The notes below the pieces were generated by a model. The model searched no databases, was not told where the DNA came from, and saw only the letters and a program-made list of their open reading frames with translations. A DNA stretch of 64,000 nt from Labrys okinawensis (lineage in GTDB: Bacteria; Pseudomonadota; Alphaproteobacteria; Rhizobiales; Labraceae). Numbering within the stretch: position 1 is the first letter of the stretch; each line of letters begins with the position of its first letter. The DNA is taken from positions 186,001 to 250,000 of the forward strand of contig NZ_PUEJ01000003.1 in the NCBI RefSeq assembly GCF_002982075.1. Direction: 5' to 3'. The translations under genes and the position numbers were made by a program. This document shows positions 25,900 to 33,658 of this stretch, piece after piece.

Positions 25900-26712
25900 A
25901 TGCTTCGCCGCACCTTTCTCGCCCTTGGCGCCCTTGCTGCCATGGCCGTTCCCCTTGGATTGGCCCAGGGGCGGGCCGAGGCCCAGACGCTGCCCGACCT
26001 CAAGGGCCGCACCATCGTCGCCGTGACCGAGAACGCTTACTTCCCGCTGAACTTCACCGATCCCAAGACCGGGCAGGGCATCGGCTGGGAATATGATGCG
26101 ATCAACGAGATCGGCAAGCGGCTCAATGCCAAGATCGAGTGGAAAACCTCGTCCTGGGATGCCATGATCCAGGCGGTGCAGAACGGCCAGTTCGACATCG
26201 GCATGGACGGCATCTCCATCACCGACGAGCGCAAGAAGCAGGTCGCCTTCACCGATCCCTATATGGTGTCCGAGCAATTCATGCTGGTGAGGGCCGACGA
26301 GAAGCGCTTTTCCGATGCCAAGAGCTTCGCGGCCGATGACAAGCTGCTCGTCGGCGCGCAGTCCGGCACCACCAATTTCTTCGTCTCGGTCACCGATCTG
26401 CTCGGCGGCAACGACAAGAGCCCGCGCCTCAAGCTGTTCGAGACGTTCGGGGCCTCGGTGCAGGCGCTCAAATCGGGCGACGTCGACACGGTGCTGATGG
26501 ACAAGGCCGGCGCCGAGGGCAACATCGCCGCCTCGCCGGATAGCTTCAAGATCGTCGGCAGTGGCCTTGGCCATGACGAGTTCGGCTTCATCCTCAAGCA
26601 AGGCTCCGATCTCATCGGCCCGGTCAACGCCGCCCTGGCCGCGATGAAGGCGGACGGGACGCTGAAGGCCCTCGATAAGAAGTGGTTCTTCGACTACAAG
26701 ACCGCGAACTGA
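25900..26712 (+). CDS. Amino-acid ABC transporter substrate-binding protein (family 3)
   Basis: 270 residues from MLRRTFLALGALAAMAVPLG, with a signal peptide ending near AEAQ. SBP_bac_3 fold: GRTIVAVTENAYFPLNF, GWEYDAINEIGKRLNAKIEW, FDIGMDGISITDERKKQVAFTDPYM and a C-terminal LIGPVNAALAAMKADGTLKALDKKWF. Binds a polar amino acid in the periplasm and hands it to the permease encoded 89 bp downstream. The longer upstream frame has no signal-peptide logic. Confidence 0.9.
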   Translation: MLRRTFLALGALAAMAVPLGLAQGRAEAQTLPDLKGRTIVAVTENAYFPLNFTDPKTGQGIGWEYDAINEIGKRLNAKIEWKTSSWDAMIQAVQNGQFDIGMDGISITDERKKQVAFTDPYMVSEQFMLVRADEKRFSDAKSFAADDKLLVGAQSGTTNFFVSVTDLLGGNDKSPRLKLFETFGASVQALKSGDVDTVLMDKAGAEGNIAASPDSFKIVGSGLGHDEFGFILKQGSDLIGPVNAALAAMKADGTLKALDKKWFFDYKTAN

Positions 26713-26801
26713 GCCCGGATCGGTCTGCCGCAATGACGAAAATGTCCATCGGCGCCGGTGCTTGAGCCGCCTGCCTTACTCCAGGATCTCCCCGCCTTCA
26801 T

Positions 26802-27635
26802 ATGACGACGTCTCACGCGCCACCGCCGCCGCCCTCCTTTCTGTCGAAAGTCCCCTGGTGGCTGGTGATCCTCATCATCCTGGGTGCCGCCGTCCTGATT
26901 GGCGGTCTCGCCAGCGAGCAATATCGCATCATCTTCGGCGTGGTCGGGCAGGGCCTCTTCGTCACCATCCGGGTGACGGTGATCGCCTTCGCTGCTTCGC
27001 TGGTGCTCGGCACCATCCTGGCGCTTGGGCTGGTGTCGCAGTCGCGCTGGCTGGGGGAGGGGCTCAAGGCCTATGTCGAGATCATGCGCGGCGTGCCCAT
27101 GATCGTGCTGCTCTATTATATCGCTTTTGCAGTCGGACCGGCCTTGATCGAGGGTTATGTCAACCTGTTCGGCCCGGCCATCGCCGCCGGCTTCATGCCG
27201 CAGGTCACCATCCGTGATTTCAGCTTCGAATGGCGGGCGATCTTCGCGCTGACGCTAGCCTATTCGGCCTTCATCGCCGAGATCGTGCGCGGCGGCATCC
27301 AATCGATCCCGGCCGGGCAGTTCGAGGCGGCCCAGGCACTCGGCCTGACGCGCTTCAAGACCATGCGGCTGGTCGTGCTGCCGCAGGCCTTCAAGACGAT
27401 GACGCCGCCGCTCGGCAACGACCTCGTCTCCATGCTCAAGGATTCCTCGCTCGTCTCCGTGCTCGGCATCGCCGACATCACCCAGAACGGCAAGACCTAC
27501 ACGGCCTCGACCTTCCGCTTTTTCGAAACCTATACGGTAGTCGCTTTCTTTTATCTGGTGATGACCATCGGCCTGACCCTCCTGGTGCGCCGGCTGGAGC
27601 AGCGCATGCGCCGCAACGAGGTGAGGCAGGATTAG
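26802..27635 (+). CDS. Amino-acid ABC transporter permease
   Basis: 277 residues, five to six helices. The HEAT-type (His/Glu/Arg/opine) permease region VGQGLFVTIRVTVIAFAASLVLGTILAL and the EAA loop EAAQALGLTRFKTMRLVVLPQAFKTMTPPLGND are clear. Starts with a Pro-rich cytoplasmic tail. Forms a pair with the upstream binding protein; no ATPase gene follows, so a shared or distant ATPase is needed. Confidence 0.92.
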   Translation: MTTSHAPPPPPSFLSKVPWWLVILIILGAAVLIGGLASEQYRIIFGVVGQGLFVTIRVTVIAFAASLVLGTILALGLVSQSRWLGEGLKAYVEIMRGVPMIVLLYYIAFAVGPALIEGYVNLFGPAIAAGFMPQVTIRDFSFEWRAIFALTLAYSAFIAEIVRGGIQSIPAGQFEAAQALGLTRFKTMRLVVLPQAFKTMTPPLGNDLVSMLKDSSLVSVLGIADITQNGKTYTASTFRFFETYTVVAFFYLVMTIGLTLLVRRLEQRMRRNEVRQD

Positions 27636-27643
27636 GGGGAGCT

Positions 27644-27721
27644 GGAGGGTCGATCTCCAGATCGACCTCTTTGCCCGCAGCCTCGGCGTTTCCAAGAGGT
27701 CGATCCGGAGATCGACCCTCC
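27644..27721. repeat. Long inverted repeat after the permease gene, family 4
   Basis: 28-bp arms (27644-27671 and 27694-27721), identical except one position, around a 22-base loop. Built on GGTCGATCTCCAGATCGACC, itself palindromic. Lies 8 bp after the permease stop; could act as a terminator or RNA stabiliser. Confidence 0.8.
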
Positions 27722-27786
27722 AAGGCGGTTGAAGACCCGTATTCCCTTGCATCCGCCTGGCCAGGCTGCCACACTCCGTCAAGATC

Positions 27787-28764
27787 ATGCCAGACCCTTC
27801 CTCCCTCTCCGGCCCCCTCGTGGCCGTCCTCGTCTATGACGGCCTGTGCACCTTCGAATTCGGGGTTGCCTACGAGGTCTTCGGCCTGCCGCGCCCGGAG
27901 ATGGGTCCCTCCTGGTATCGCTATGCCACCTGCGGCGTCGAGTCCGGCCCCCTGCGGGCGGCAGGCGGCCTCACGGTCGAACCCCACGCCGGGCTGGACT
28001 TGCTGGACGAGGCGGATCTTGTCGTCGTGCCGGGCTGGCGCGGCATCGACAGCCCGGTGCCGGCGAATCTCACCGCCAGGCTTCAGGCGGCACGCCGGCG
28101 CGGCGCTCATCTGATGTCGTTCTGTTCCGGGATCGCCGTGCTGGCGGCCTGTGGCCTGCTCGACGGCCGGGAGGCGACCACGCACTGGCGCTATGCCGCC
28201 ACGATCTCTGCCCGTCATCCCAGCATCGCACTCCACCCCGACCGGCTCTATGTCGACCTCGGCGACGTGCTGACCGCGGCCGGCAGCGCAGCGGCGCTGG
28301 ATCTGTGCCTGCATGTGATCCGGCGGGACTTCGGCCCGGATGCCGCCAATATGGTGGCACGCCGGCTGGTGGTGCCTCCGCATCGCGACGGCGGCCAGGC
28401 CCAGTTCATCGAGCGGCCGGTGCCGCGTGAGCGCGAATCCGCGCGGCTTGCCCCGGTGATCGACTGGCTGCGCCAGAATTTGGCTGCGCCGCATCGCATC
28501 GAGACGATCGCTGCGCGTTCCGGCATGAGCCAGCGTACCTTCCAGCGCCGCTTCGAGGAAACGACGGGGCTGCCGCCTGGCGAATGGCTGGTGGCCGAGC
28601 GCGTGCGACTGGCCCGCGAACAGCTCGAACGCAATCTCGGCGCTTCGCTCGGGGACATTGCCGCAAGCTGCGGTTTCAACTCGCTGGAGACGATGCGTCA
28701 TCATTTCCGGCGTCGGGTGGGCGTCAGTCCTGCCGCCTATCGGGCGCGCTTCTGCGCGGAGTAA
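27787..28764 (+). CDS. GlxA/FtrA-type AraC-family regulator
   Basis: 325 residues. N-terminal DJ-1/PfpI-like domain (about 10-185) with the nucleophile-elbow-like FCSGIAVLAACGLLDGREATTHW, and a C-terminal AraC HTH (about 225-320) with IETIAARSGMSQRTFQRRFEETTG and DIAASCGFNSLETMRHHFRRRVGVSPAAYR. Matches the FtrA-type regulators of amidase-like-domain GlxA family. The target is unknown; the amino-acid transporter upstream is on the same strand. Confidence 0.87.
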   Translation: MPDPSSLSGPLVAVLVYDGLCTFEFGVAYEVFGLPRPEMGPSWYRYATCGVESGPLRAAGGLTVEPHAGLDLLDEADLVVVPGWRGIDSPVPANLTARLQAARRRGAHLMSFCSGIAVLAACGLLDGREATTHWRYAATISARHPSIALHPDRLYVDLGDVLTAAGSAAALDLCLHVIRRDFGPDAANMVARRLVVPPHRDGGQAQFIERPVPRERESARLAPVIDWLRQNLAAPHRIETIAARSGMSQRTFQRRFEETTGLPPGEWLVAERVRLAREQLERNLGASLGDIAASCGFNSLETMRHHFRRRVGVSPAAYRARFCAE

Positions 28765-28776
28765 CTCTTGGGATCG

Positions 28777-28835
28777 CAGGCTTCCAGCCTGCCTCTTCTT
28801 CGCCAGGGCGTCGCCAGGAGCAGGCTGGAAGCCTG
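28777..28835. repeat. Inverted repeat between convergent ftrA-like and arsR genes, family 5
   Basis: 16-bp perfect arms CAGGCTTCCAGCCTGC (28777-28792) and its complement (28820-28835), loop 27 bases. Sits in the gap between convergent genes and could terminate both. Confidence 0.75.
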
Positions 28836-28849
28836 TGTCCCCATGAGAA

Positions 28850-29149
28850 TTAGCCGGCAAACTTCAGCACGGACTGCAGCAATCCCGGGAATTTCTCCTC
28901 GACATCCGGACGCAGGGCAACGAAGCAGCGCGTGCCTTCCTTGCGATGGTTGACGATGCCGGCCTCGCGCAATTGCTTGATGTGATGGCTCAGGGTCGAG
29001 TTGGCGACCTGGCAATCGAATTCCGTCGATCCCTTTTCGCCTTCCTCGATCAGCGTGGTGACGATGTGCAGCCGCACCGGATCCCCCAGAGCGGCCAGAA
29101 CGCCGATCAGATTGATGTCGTTCACATCAGGGTGAGGGTGTTGCTTCAT
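28850..29149 (-). CDS. ArsR-family transcriptional regulator
   Basis: 99 residues, a single winged helix: VLAALGDPVRLHIVTTLIEEG, VANSTLSHHIKQLREAGIVNHRKEGTRCFVAL. One Cys (CQVAN) precedes the recognition helix. Divergent from the old-yellow-enzyme gene with a 144-bp shared control region, so it probably represses that reductase. Similar regulators next to OYE genes respond to electrophiles, which is inference here. Confidence 0.88.
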   Translation of the reverse strand: MKQHPHPDVNDINLIGVLAALGDPVRLHIVTTLIEEGEKGSTEFDCQVANSTLSHHIKQLREAGIVNHRKEGTRCFVALRPDVEEKFPGLLQSVLKFAG

Positions 29150-29166
29150 GCGCTCTTCTACCTATA

Positions 29167-29182
29167 TTCGACGAACATCGAA
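29167..29182. promoter_or_regulatory. Candidate ArsR operator
   Basis: TTCGA-CGAACA-TCGAA, a 5-bp inverted repeat with 6-base spacer, 18 bp upstream of arsR within the divergent control region. Confidence 0.4.
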
Positions 29183-29293
29183 CTTTGAAACTTTAACGCC
29201 TCGGCGAGCCAACCACCAGTTAAGTCTGTGTAAGCCAGGTGCAGGAGTGTCAATCGATCGCTCAGAAAAGCCATTTGGAACAAGGTTCTTCCA

Positions 29294-30358
29294 ATGCCCT
29301 CCTTACTTGATCCTATTCGTATCGGCGCGCTCGACCTGCCTAACCGCGTCATCATGGCCCCGCTGACCCGCACCCGGGCCAGCGAGGGCCGCGTACCCAA
29401 CACGCTGATGCGCGATTACTATGTCCAGCGCGCCTCGGCCGGCCTGATCCTGACCGAAGCCACCGCCGTCACGCCGATGGGCGTGGGCTATCCCGACACC
29501 CCCGGCATCTGGTCGCGGGAGCAGGTCGAGGGCTGGAAGGTCATCACCAAGGCCGTACATGAGGCCGGCGGGCGCATTGCCCTGCAGCTCTGGCATGTCG
29601 GCCGCATTTCCGATCCGATTTATCTCGACGGGGCCCTGCCGGTCGCGCCGAGCGCCATCGCTCCGGCGGGTCATGTCAGCCTGATCAGGCCCGAAAAGCC
29701 CTATGTCACCCCGCGAGCGCTCGAACTCGACGAAATCCCGGCGATCGTCGAAGCCTATCGCCAGGGTGCGGCCAATGCCAAGGAGGCCGGCTTCGACGGC
29801 GTCGAAATCCATGGCGCCAACGGCTATCTGCTCGATCAGTTCCTGCAGGATTCCACCAACAAGCGCACCGACGCCTATGGCGGCTCGATCGAGAACCGGG
29901 CCCGGCTGATGCTCGAGGTCACCGATGCGGTGATTTCGGTCTGGGGTGCCGATCGCGTCGGCATGCATCTCGCTCCGCGGGGCGATTCGCATTCGATGGG
30001 CGATTCCGATGCGCCAGCCCTGTTCGGCTATGTCGCCCGGCAATTGGATGCCCGCGGGATCGCCTTCATCTGTGCTCGCGAATATACCGACGGCTCCAGC
30101 GTCGCGCCGGTGATCCGCGGCAATTTCAAGGGTGTCTTCATCGCCAATGAGAAGCTGACGGCGGAAAGCGCCGAAGCCTTGGTCGAGAGCGGCGCGGCCG
30201 ACGCGGCGGCCTTCGGCAAGCTCTTCATCTCCAATCCGGACCTGCCCAGGCGCCTGTCCCTCGGCGCTCCGCTGGCCCCGTGGAACGCCGCGACCTTCTA
30301 CGCCAAGGGCGCCGAAGGCTATACGGACTATCCGGCGCTGGAAGAGGTGCCGGCGTGA
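29294..30358 (+). CDS. Old yellow enzyme family alkene reductase (NemA-like)
   Basis: 354 residues, FMN-dependent TIM barrel. Family segments: LPNRVIMAPLTRTRA, QLWHVGRISDP, GFDGVEIHGANGYLLDQFLQDSTNKRTDAYGGSIENRARL. The GANGYLLDQF and YGGSIENR motifs carry FMN and proton-donor Tyr functions. Reduces activated C=C bonds or nitro compounds with NAD(P)H. The usual substrate-binding HxxN pair is represented by HGAN. Divergent arsR probably controls it. Confidence 0.92.
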   Translation: MPSLLDPIRIGALDLPNRVIMAPLTRTRASEGRVPNTLMRDYYVQRASAGLILTEATAVTPMGVGYPDTPGIWSREQVEGWKVITKAVHEAGGRIALQLWHVGRISDPIYLDGALPVAPSAIAPAGHVSLIRPEKPYVTPRALELDEIPAIVEAYRQGAANAKEAGFDGVEIHGANGYLLDQFLQDSTNKRTDAYGGSIENRARLMLEVTDAVISVWGADRVGMHLAPRGDSHSMGDSDAPALFGYVARQLDARGIAFICAREYTDGSSVAPVIRGNFKGVFIANEKLTAESAEALVESGAADAAAFGKLFISNPDLPRRLSLGAPLAPWNAATFYAKGAEGYTDYPALEEVPA

Positions 30359-30390
30359 TCTTCCTGGGAGCGCAGACACCTAGTTCATGA

Positions 30391-30600
30391 GCGCTAACTT
30401 AAGTCGGACAAGGCATGACCATACCCTCCCCTCGATGGGGAGGGTCGACGCGTAGCGTCGGGGTGGGGTGACTTCTTTGCAAGAATCTACCGCTTCCGCT
30501 GTGGAGACCTGCGTATTTTCACCCCACCCCGGCCTTTCAGGCCGACCCTCCCCATAGAGGGGAGGGTAAAGAACCCGCGCCTCCAACCTTATGTTAGCGC
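30391..30600. repeat. Composite palindromic element, family 2, copy B
   Basis: The inner part (30422-30568) matches the repeat at 12014-12166, with ACCCTCC hairpins and CGGGGTGGGGTGA and complement. It is framed by near-perfect outer inverted ends GCGCTAACTTAAG (30391-30403) and CTTATGTTAGCGC (30588-30600). Lies between the OYE gene and the 3' end of prfC. Confidence 0.8.
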
Positions 30601-30629
30601 CTATGGACACCCAGTCCGCGCTCCAGAAA

Positions 30630-32237
30630 TCACTTCGCCTTCTTCACGTCCTTGATGTCGGCGAACACGATGGAAGGCGAGCGCTCGCCCTGGTAGCGCA
30701 GGTCGAAGGCGGATTTGGCCATGAATACCGGATCGCCGTCGAGATCGTCGGCGATCGAGAAATTATGGGAGGTGACGAAGCTGTCGAGTTCGGCCTTCGT
30801 CGGTGCCGAGATCCAGCGCGCCAGCGCGAACTCGGACGGCTCGAAGCGGATCTCCAGCCCATATTCGGCGGCAAGTCGGCCCTGCAGCACGTCGAGCTGC
30901 AGGGCGCCGACCACGCCGACCAGCGCCGGCGAGCCGTCACGCGGGCGGAAGACCTGCACCACGCCTTCCTCGGCGAGGTCCTGCAAGGCATCCTTGAGCT
31001 TCTTGGCCTTCATGGCGTCGGGCAGGCGCACCCGGCGCAGGATTTCCGGGGCGAAGCTGGGCACGCCGAGGAAAGCGATCTCCTCGCGCTCGGTGAGCGT
31101 GTCGCCGATGCGCAGCGCCCCATGATTGGGAATGCCGACGACGTCGCCCGCATAGGCTTCCTCGGCCAAAGCGCGATCCTGGGCGAAGAAGAATTGCGGC
31201 GCGTTGAGGCTCATCGACTTGCCGGTGCGCACCTGCTTCACCTTCATGCCGCGCGTCAGCTTGCCCGAGCACAGGCGTACGAAGGCGATGCGGTCGCGGT
31301 GATTGGGATCCATATTGGCCTGGATCTTGAAGACGAAGGCGGAGAGGTTGTCCTCCGTCGCCTCGACCATGCGGGTGGCGGCTGCCTGGTCGCGCGGCTG
31401 GGGCGCGTAGTCGCCCAGGCCCTTGAGCAGGTCGCCCACGCCGAAATTCTTGATGGCCGAGCCGAAGAACACCGGCGTCATATGGCCCTCGCGGAAGGCG
31501 GCGAGATCGAACTCGCCGCAGGCTTCCTGCACCAGCGCGATCTCCTCCGAGGCCGCCTCGGCGTCGATGGAGGGCACGGCGCGGGCCAGCGCGGCCGCAT
31601 CGCCGGCCTCGACCGGGATCGGCGCCGTATCCTTGTCGAGCAGGCGCACATGGCTGGCCGTCAGATCATAGGTGCCGGCAAAGTCCCGGCCGCGGCCGAG
31701 CGGCCAGGTCATCGGCACGGTGGAGAGCGCCAGCGTCTTCTCGATCTCGTCGAGCAGTTCGAAGGGGTCGCGCCCCTCACGGTCCATCTTGTTGATGAAG
31801 GTGACAATGGGAATGTCGCGCAGGCGGCAGACCTCGAACAATTTGCGCGTGCGCGCCTCGATACCCTTGGCCGCATCGATCACCATCACCGCCGAATCGA
31901 CGGCCGTGAGCGTGCGATAGGTGTCTTCCGAGAAGTCCTCGTGGCCCGGCGTATCGAGCAGGTTGAAGACCAGGCCCTCATATTCGAAGGTCATCACCGA
32001 GGTGACTACGGAAATGCCGCGCTCGCGCTCGATCGACATCCAGTCCGAGCGGGTATTGCGCTTTTCGGCCTTGGCCTTGACCTGGCCGGCGAGCTGAATC
32101 GCGCCGCCGAACAGCAGCAGCTTTTCCGTCAGCGTGGTCTTGCCGGCGTCCGGATGGGAAATGATGGCGAAGGTACGCCGCCGCTCGACTTCACGGGCGA
32201 GGGGTGTGAGGGCCGAAGTGTGTGACAGATCGTTCAA
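30630..32237 (-). CDS. prfC: Peptide chain release factor 3
   Basis: 535 residues from a TTG at 32237 with AGG 6 bp upstream; a TTG five codons earlier (32252) is possible but has no ribosome site. GTPase motifs: G1 SHPDAGKTT, G3 DTPGHEDF, G4 NKMD. The RF3-specific RRRTFAIISHPDAGKTTLTEKLLLFGGAI and C-terminal domain (LFAEYG-like AAEYGLEIRFEPSEFALARWI) are intact. Recycles RF1/RF2 from the ribosome after termination. Confidence 0.95.
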   Translation of the reverse strand: MNDLSHTSALTPLAREVERRRTFAIISHPDAGKTTLTEKLLLFGGAIQLAGQVKAKAEKRNTRSDWMSIERERGISVVTSVMTFEYEGLVFNLLDTPGHEDFSEDTYRTLTAVDSAVMVIDAAKGIEARTRKLFEVCRLRDIPIVTFINKMDREGRDPFELLDEIEKTLALSTVPMTWPLGRGRDFAGTYDLTASHVRLLDKDTAPIPVEAGDAAALARAVPSIDAEAASEEIALVQEACGEFDLAAFREGHMTPVFFGSAIKNFGVGDLLKGLGDYAPQPRDQAAATRMVEATEDNLSAFVFKIQANMDPNHRDRIAFVRLCSGKLTRGMKVKQVRTGKSMSLNAPQFFFAQDRALAEEAYAGDVVGIPNHGALRIGDTLTEREEIAFLGVPSFAPEILRRVRLPDAMKAKKLKDALQDLAEEGVVQVFRPRDGSPALVGVVGALQLDVLQGRLAAEYGLEIRFEPSEFALARWISAPTKAELDSFVTSHNFSIADDLDGDPVFMAKSAFDLRYQGERSPSIVFADIKDVKKAK

Positions 32238-32459
32238 GGCGGACCTAAGCAAAAATTTGAAGCCCGGAAGGAGGGCCGATCATCGGGAATTGGCGCGCTT
32301 TTGGCACGAAACGGGGCTCGCGTCACCCCCGGCGATACCAGCGCAGCCTGTGGATTGATCACGCAATGCAAAAAAACTGAAACTTGCCTGTTGCAATCCG
32401 TCACGGGCTTTGGCATAGAGCGCCCACGCCGATGCAACGAGCATCTGCGGCCCACGGAA

Positions 32460-32534
32460 GCGGGTGTAGCTCAGGGGTAGAGCACAACCTTGCCAAGGTT
32501 GGGGTCGAGGGTTCGAATCCCTTCGCCCGCTCCA
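32460..32534 (+). tRNA. tRNA-Gly (anticodon GCC)
   Basis: 75 nt with encoded CCA. The acceptor stem GCGGGTG pairs with CGCCCGC, D-arm TAGCTCAGGGGTAGAGCA, anticodon loop CTTGCCAAG, T-arm GAGGGTTCGAATCCCTT. Followed by a strong terminator. Confidence 0.97.
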
Positions 32535-32560
32535 GTGGTCCCTTCGGGGAAAAAACAAAA

Positions 32561-32585
32561 AAGCGGTCCTTCGGGGCCGCTTTTT
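32561..32585 (+). terminator. Rho-independent terminator after tRNA-Gly
   Basis: AAGCGGTCC-TTCG-GGGCCGC followed by TTTTT; a UUCG tetraloop hairpin with A-rich upstream tract, 26 bp after the tRNA. Confidence 0.85.
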
Positions 32586-32594
32586 GCTTTTGGG

Positions 32595-32963
32595 GGCCTC
32601 CTGCCGGCGCCGGCGGGCCGGGGCCGCGGCGCCCATTTCGGCGAGGGGCATCTGGTTCGCCTGCGGCTCATCCGGGCCATTCAGCAGGCCGGCAACGACC
32701 TTGAGACCATACGCGAATATCTGGACGAATTGGGGCCAGAGGATGCAAAGGCTGAGGCTGCCTTGCATGTCTGGGAATACCGCCAGGAACAGGCGCAATG
32801 GGGCGAGGCTTGGCGTGAAAGATTCGGAATGCCGGCCACGCTCTACCGTTACCGCATTGTCGACGGCGTCGAACTCCTGGTGGAGAGCAAAGCGGCGCCG
32901 AGTCGCGAGCAGATGCTTGCCATTCTGCGCGATCTTCGAAAGTCCTTTGCGGACGAGGAATGA
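32595..32963 (+). pseudogene. 5'-truncated MerR-family regulator relic next to tRNA-Gly
   Basis: From about 32595 the frame reads GLLPAPAGRGRGAHFGEGHL, then RLRLIRAIQQAGNDLETIREYLDELGPE and a C-terminal dimerisation/effector-like domain ending LRKSFADEE. This is the pattern of a MerR regulator starting in the middle of its DNA-binding domain; the first 20-25 residues (helix-turn-helix with RTIRYYE) are absent. Homology begins 10 bp after the tRNA terminator. A longer frame through the tRNA is not a plausible N-terminus. Likely a deletion or integration scar at the tRNA. Confidence 0.55.
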
Positions 32964-33086
32964 GTCGTCATCCGCTATCGGCCGTTTGCCGCCACGTCTG
33001 CCATTTGCCGCACCGCTGCAGGAGTTCGCCGTGGTGCGCGCCAGGGTAATTGTGCAGAGGTTCGGGCTTGATTGCGCCCAGTCGCC

Positions 33087-33578
33087 TCACGGCCCGATCT
33101 GCCGGGCCTTGGTGAAGGCTTCGGCCTGCCGTTCTGCCTCTTCGCGCTCCGCCGCCAGGCGCTCGGCACGCTTTTCGCGCCGCCAGGCGATCAGGCTGTT
33201 GATGGTGAGCGCGGCGAAGCCGAGCGTGTAGACCGCAGCGACGAAGGCGCTGAACCAGGCATTGTTGTCGCCGGTCCGCAAAGCGCGCTGGATCTCGATG
33301 GTGGTGGCGATGCCGTAGATCAGCACCACCAGCATGATGAAGTTCTGCACACGCGCGCCGAAGCGCCGGAGCAGCAAATGCAGGCACAGATAGAAGAACG
33401 GCATCACCACCGCATTGGCGACGATGCGGCCGATCGGGTGGAAGACCGCGGGCAGCATCTCGCCGAGCCAGCGTGCGCCGAAAAACGGGACGGCCAGGAG
33501 CAGGGCGTAGAGCAGGCCGAGGCCGGTCCAATCCAGCAGGCGATTGGAAAATGCCGGTCTCGTCGGTTCTGCCGTCAT
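33087..33578 (-). CDS. Four-helix membrane protein with coiled-coil tail
   Basis: 163 residues. Four hydrophobic segments (about 17-34, 48-68, 78-95 and 108-128) followed by a charged helical tail (WRREKRAERLAAEREEAERQAEAF). The second half of helix 2 has MPFFYLCLHLLLRR. Transcribed toward the MerR relic. No family recognised; the architecture suggests a small scaffold or channel subunit. Confidence 0.65.
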   Translation of the reverse strand: MTAEPTRPAFSNRLLDWTGLGLLYALLLAVPFFGARWLGEMLPAVFHPIGRIVANAVVMPFFYLCLHLLLRRFGARVQNFIMLVVLIYGIATTIEIQRALRTGDNNAWFSAFVAAVYTLGFAALTINSLIAWRREKRAERLAAEREEAERQAEAFTKARQIGP

Positions 33579-33658
33579 GTTCCCGTTCCGCGGACTGTAG
33601 CTGCTCCGGATTTAAGCACATTCCGGAGCTGATAACAGAGGAAACAGGGCCGTTGCGA

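Noticed and set aside
23592..26015. 807-residue frame that would extend psuK far upstream
   Set aside because: The extra 500 residues are antisense to the transglycosylase gene; a ribosome site and the PfkB N-terminus fix the start at 24530.
32490..32594. N-terminal extension of the MerR relic starting inside the tRNA
   Set aside because: The frame begins in the tRNA T-arm and passes through the terminator; it lacks the MerR helix-turn-helix.
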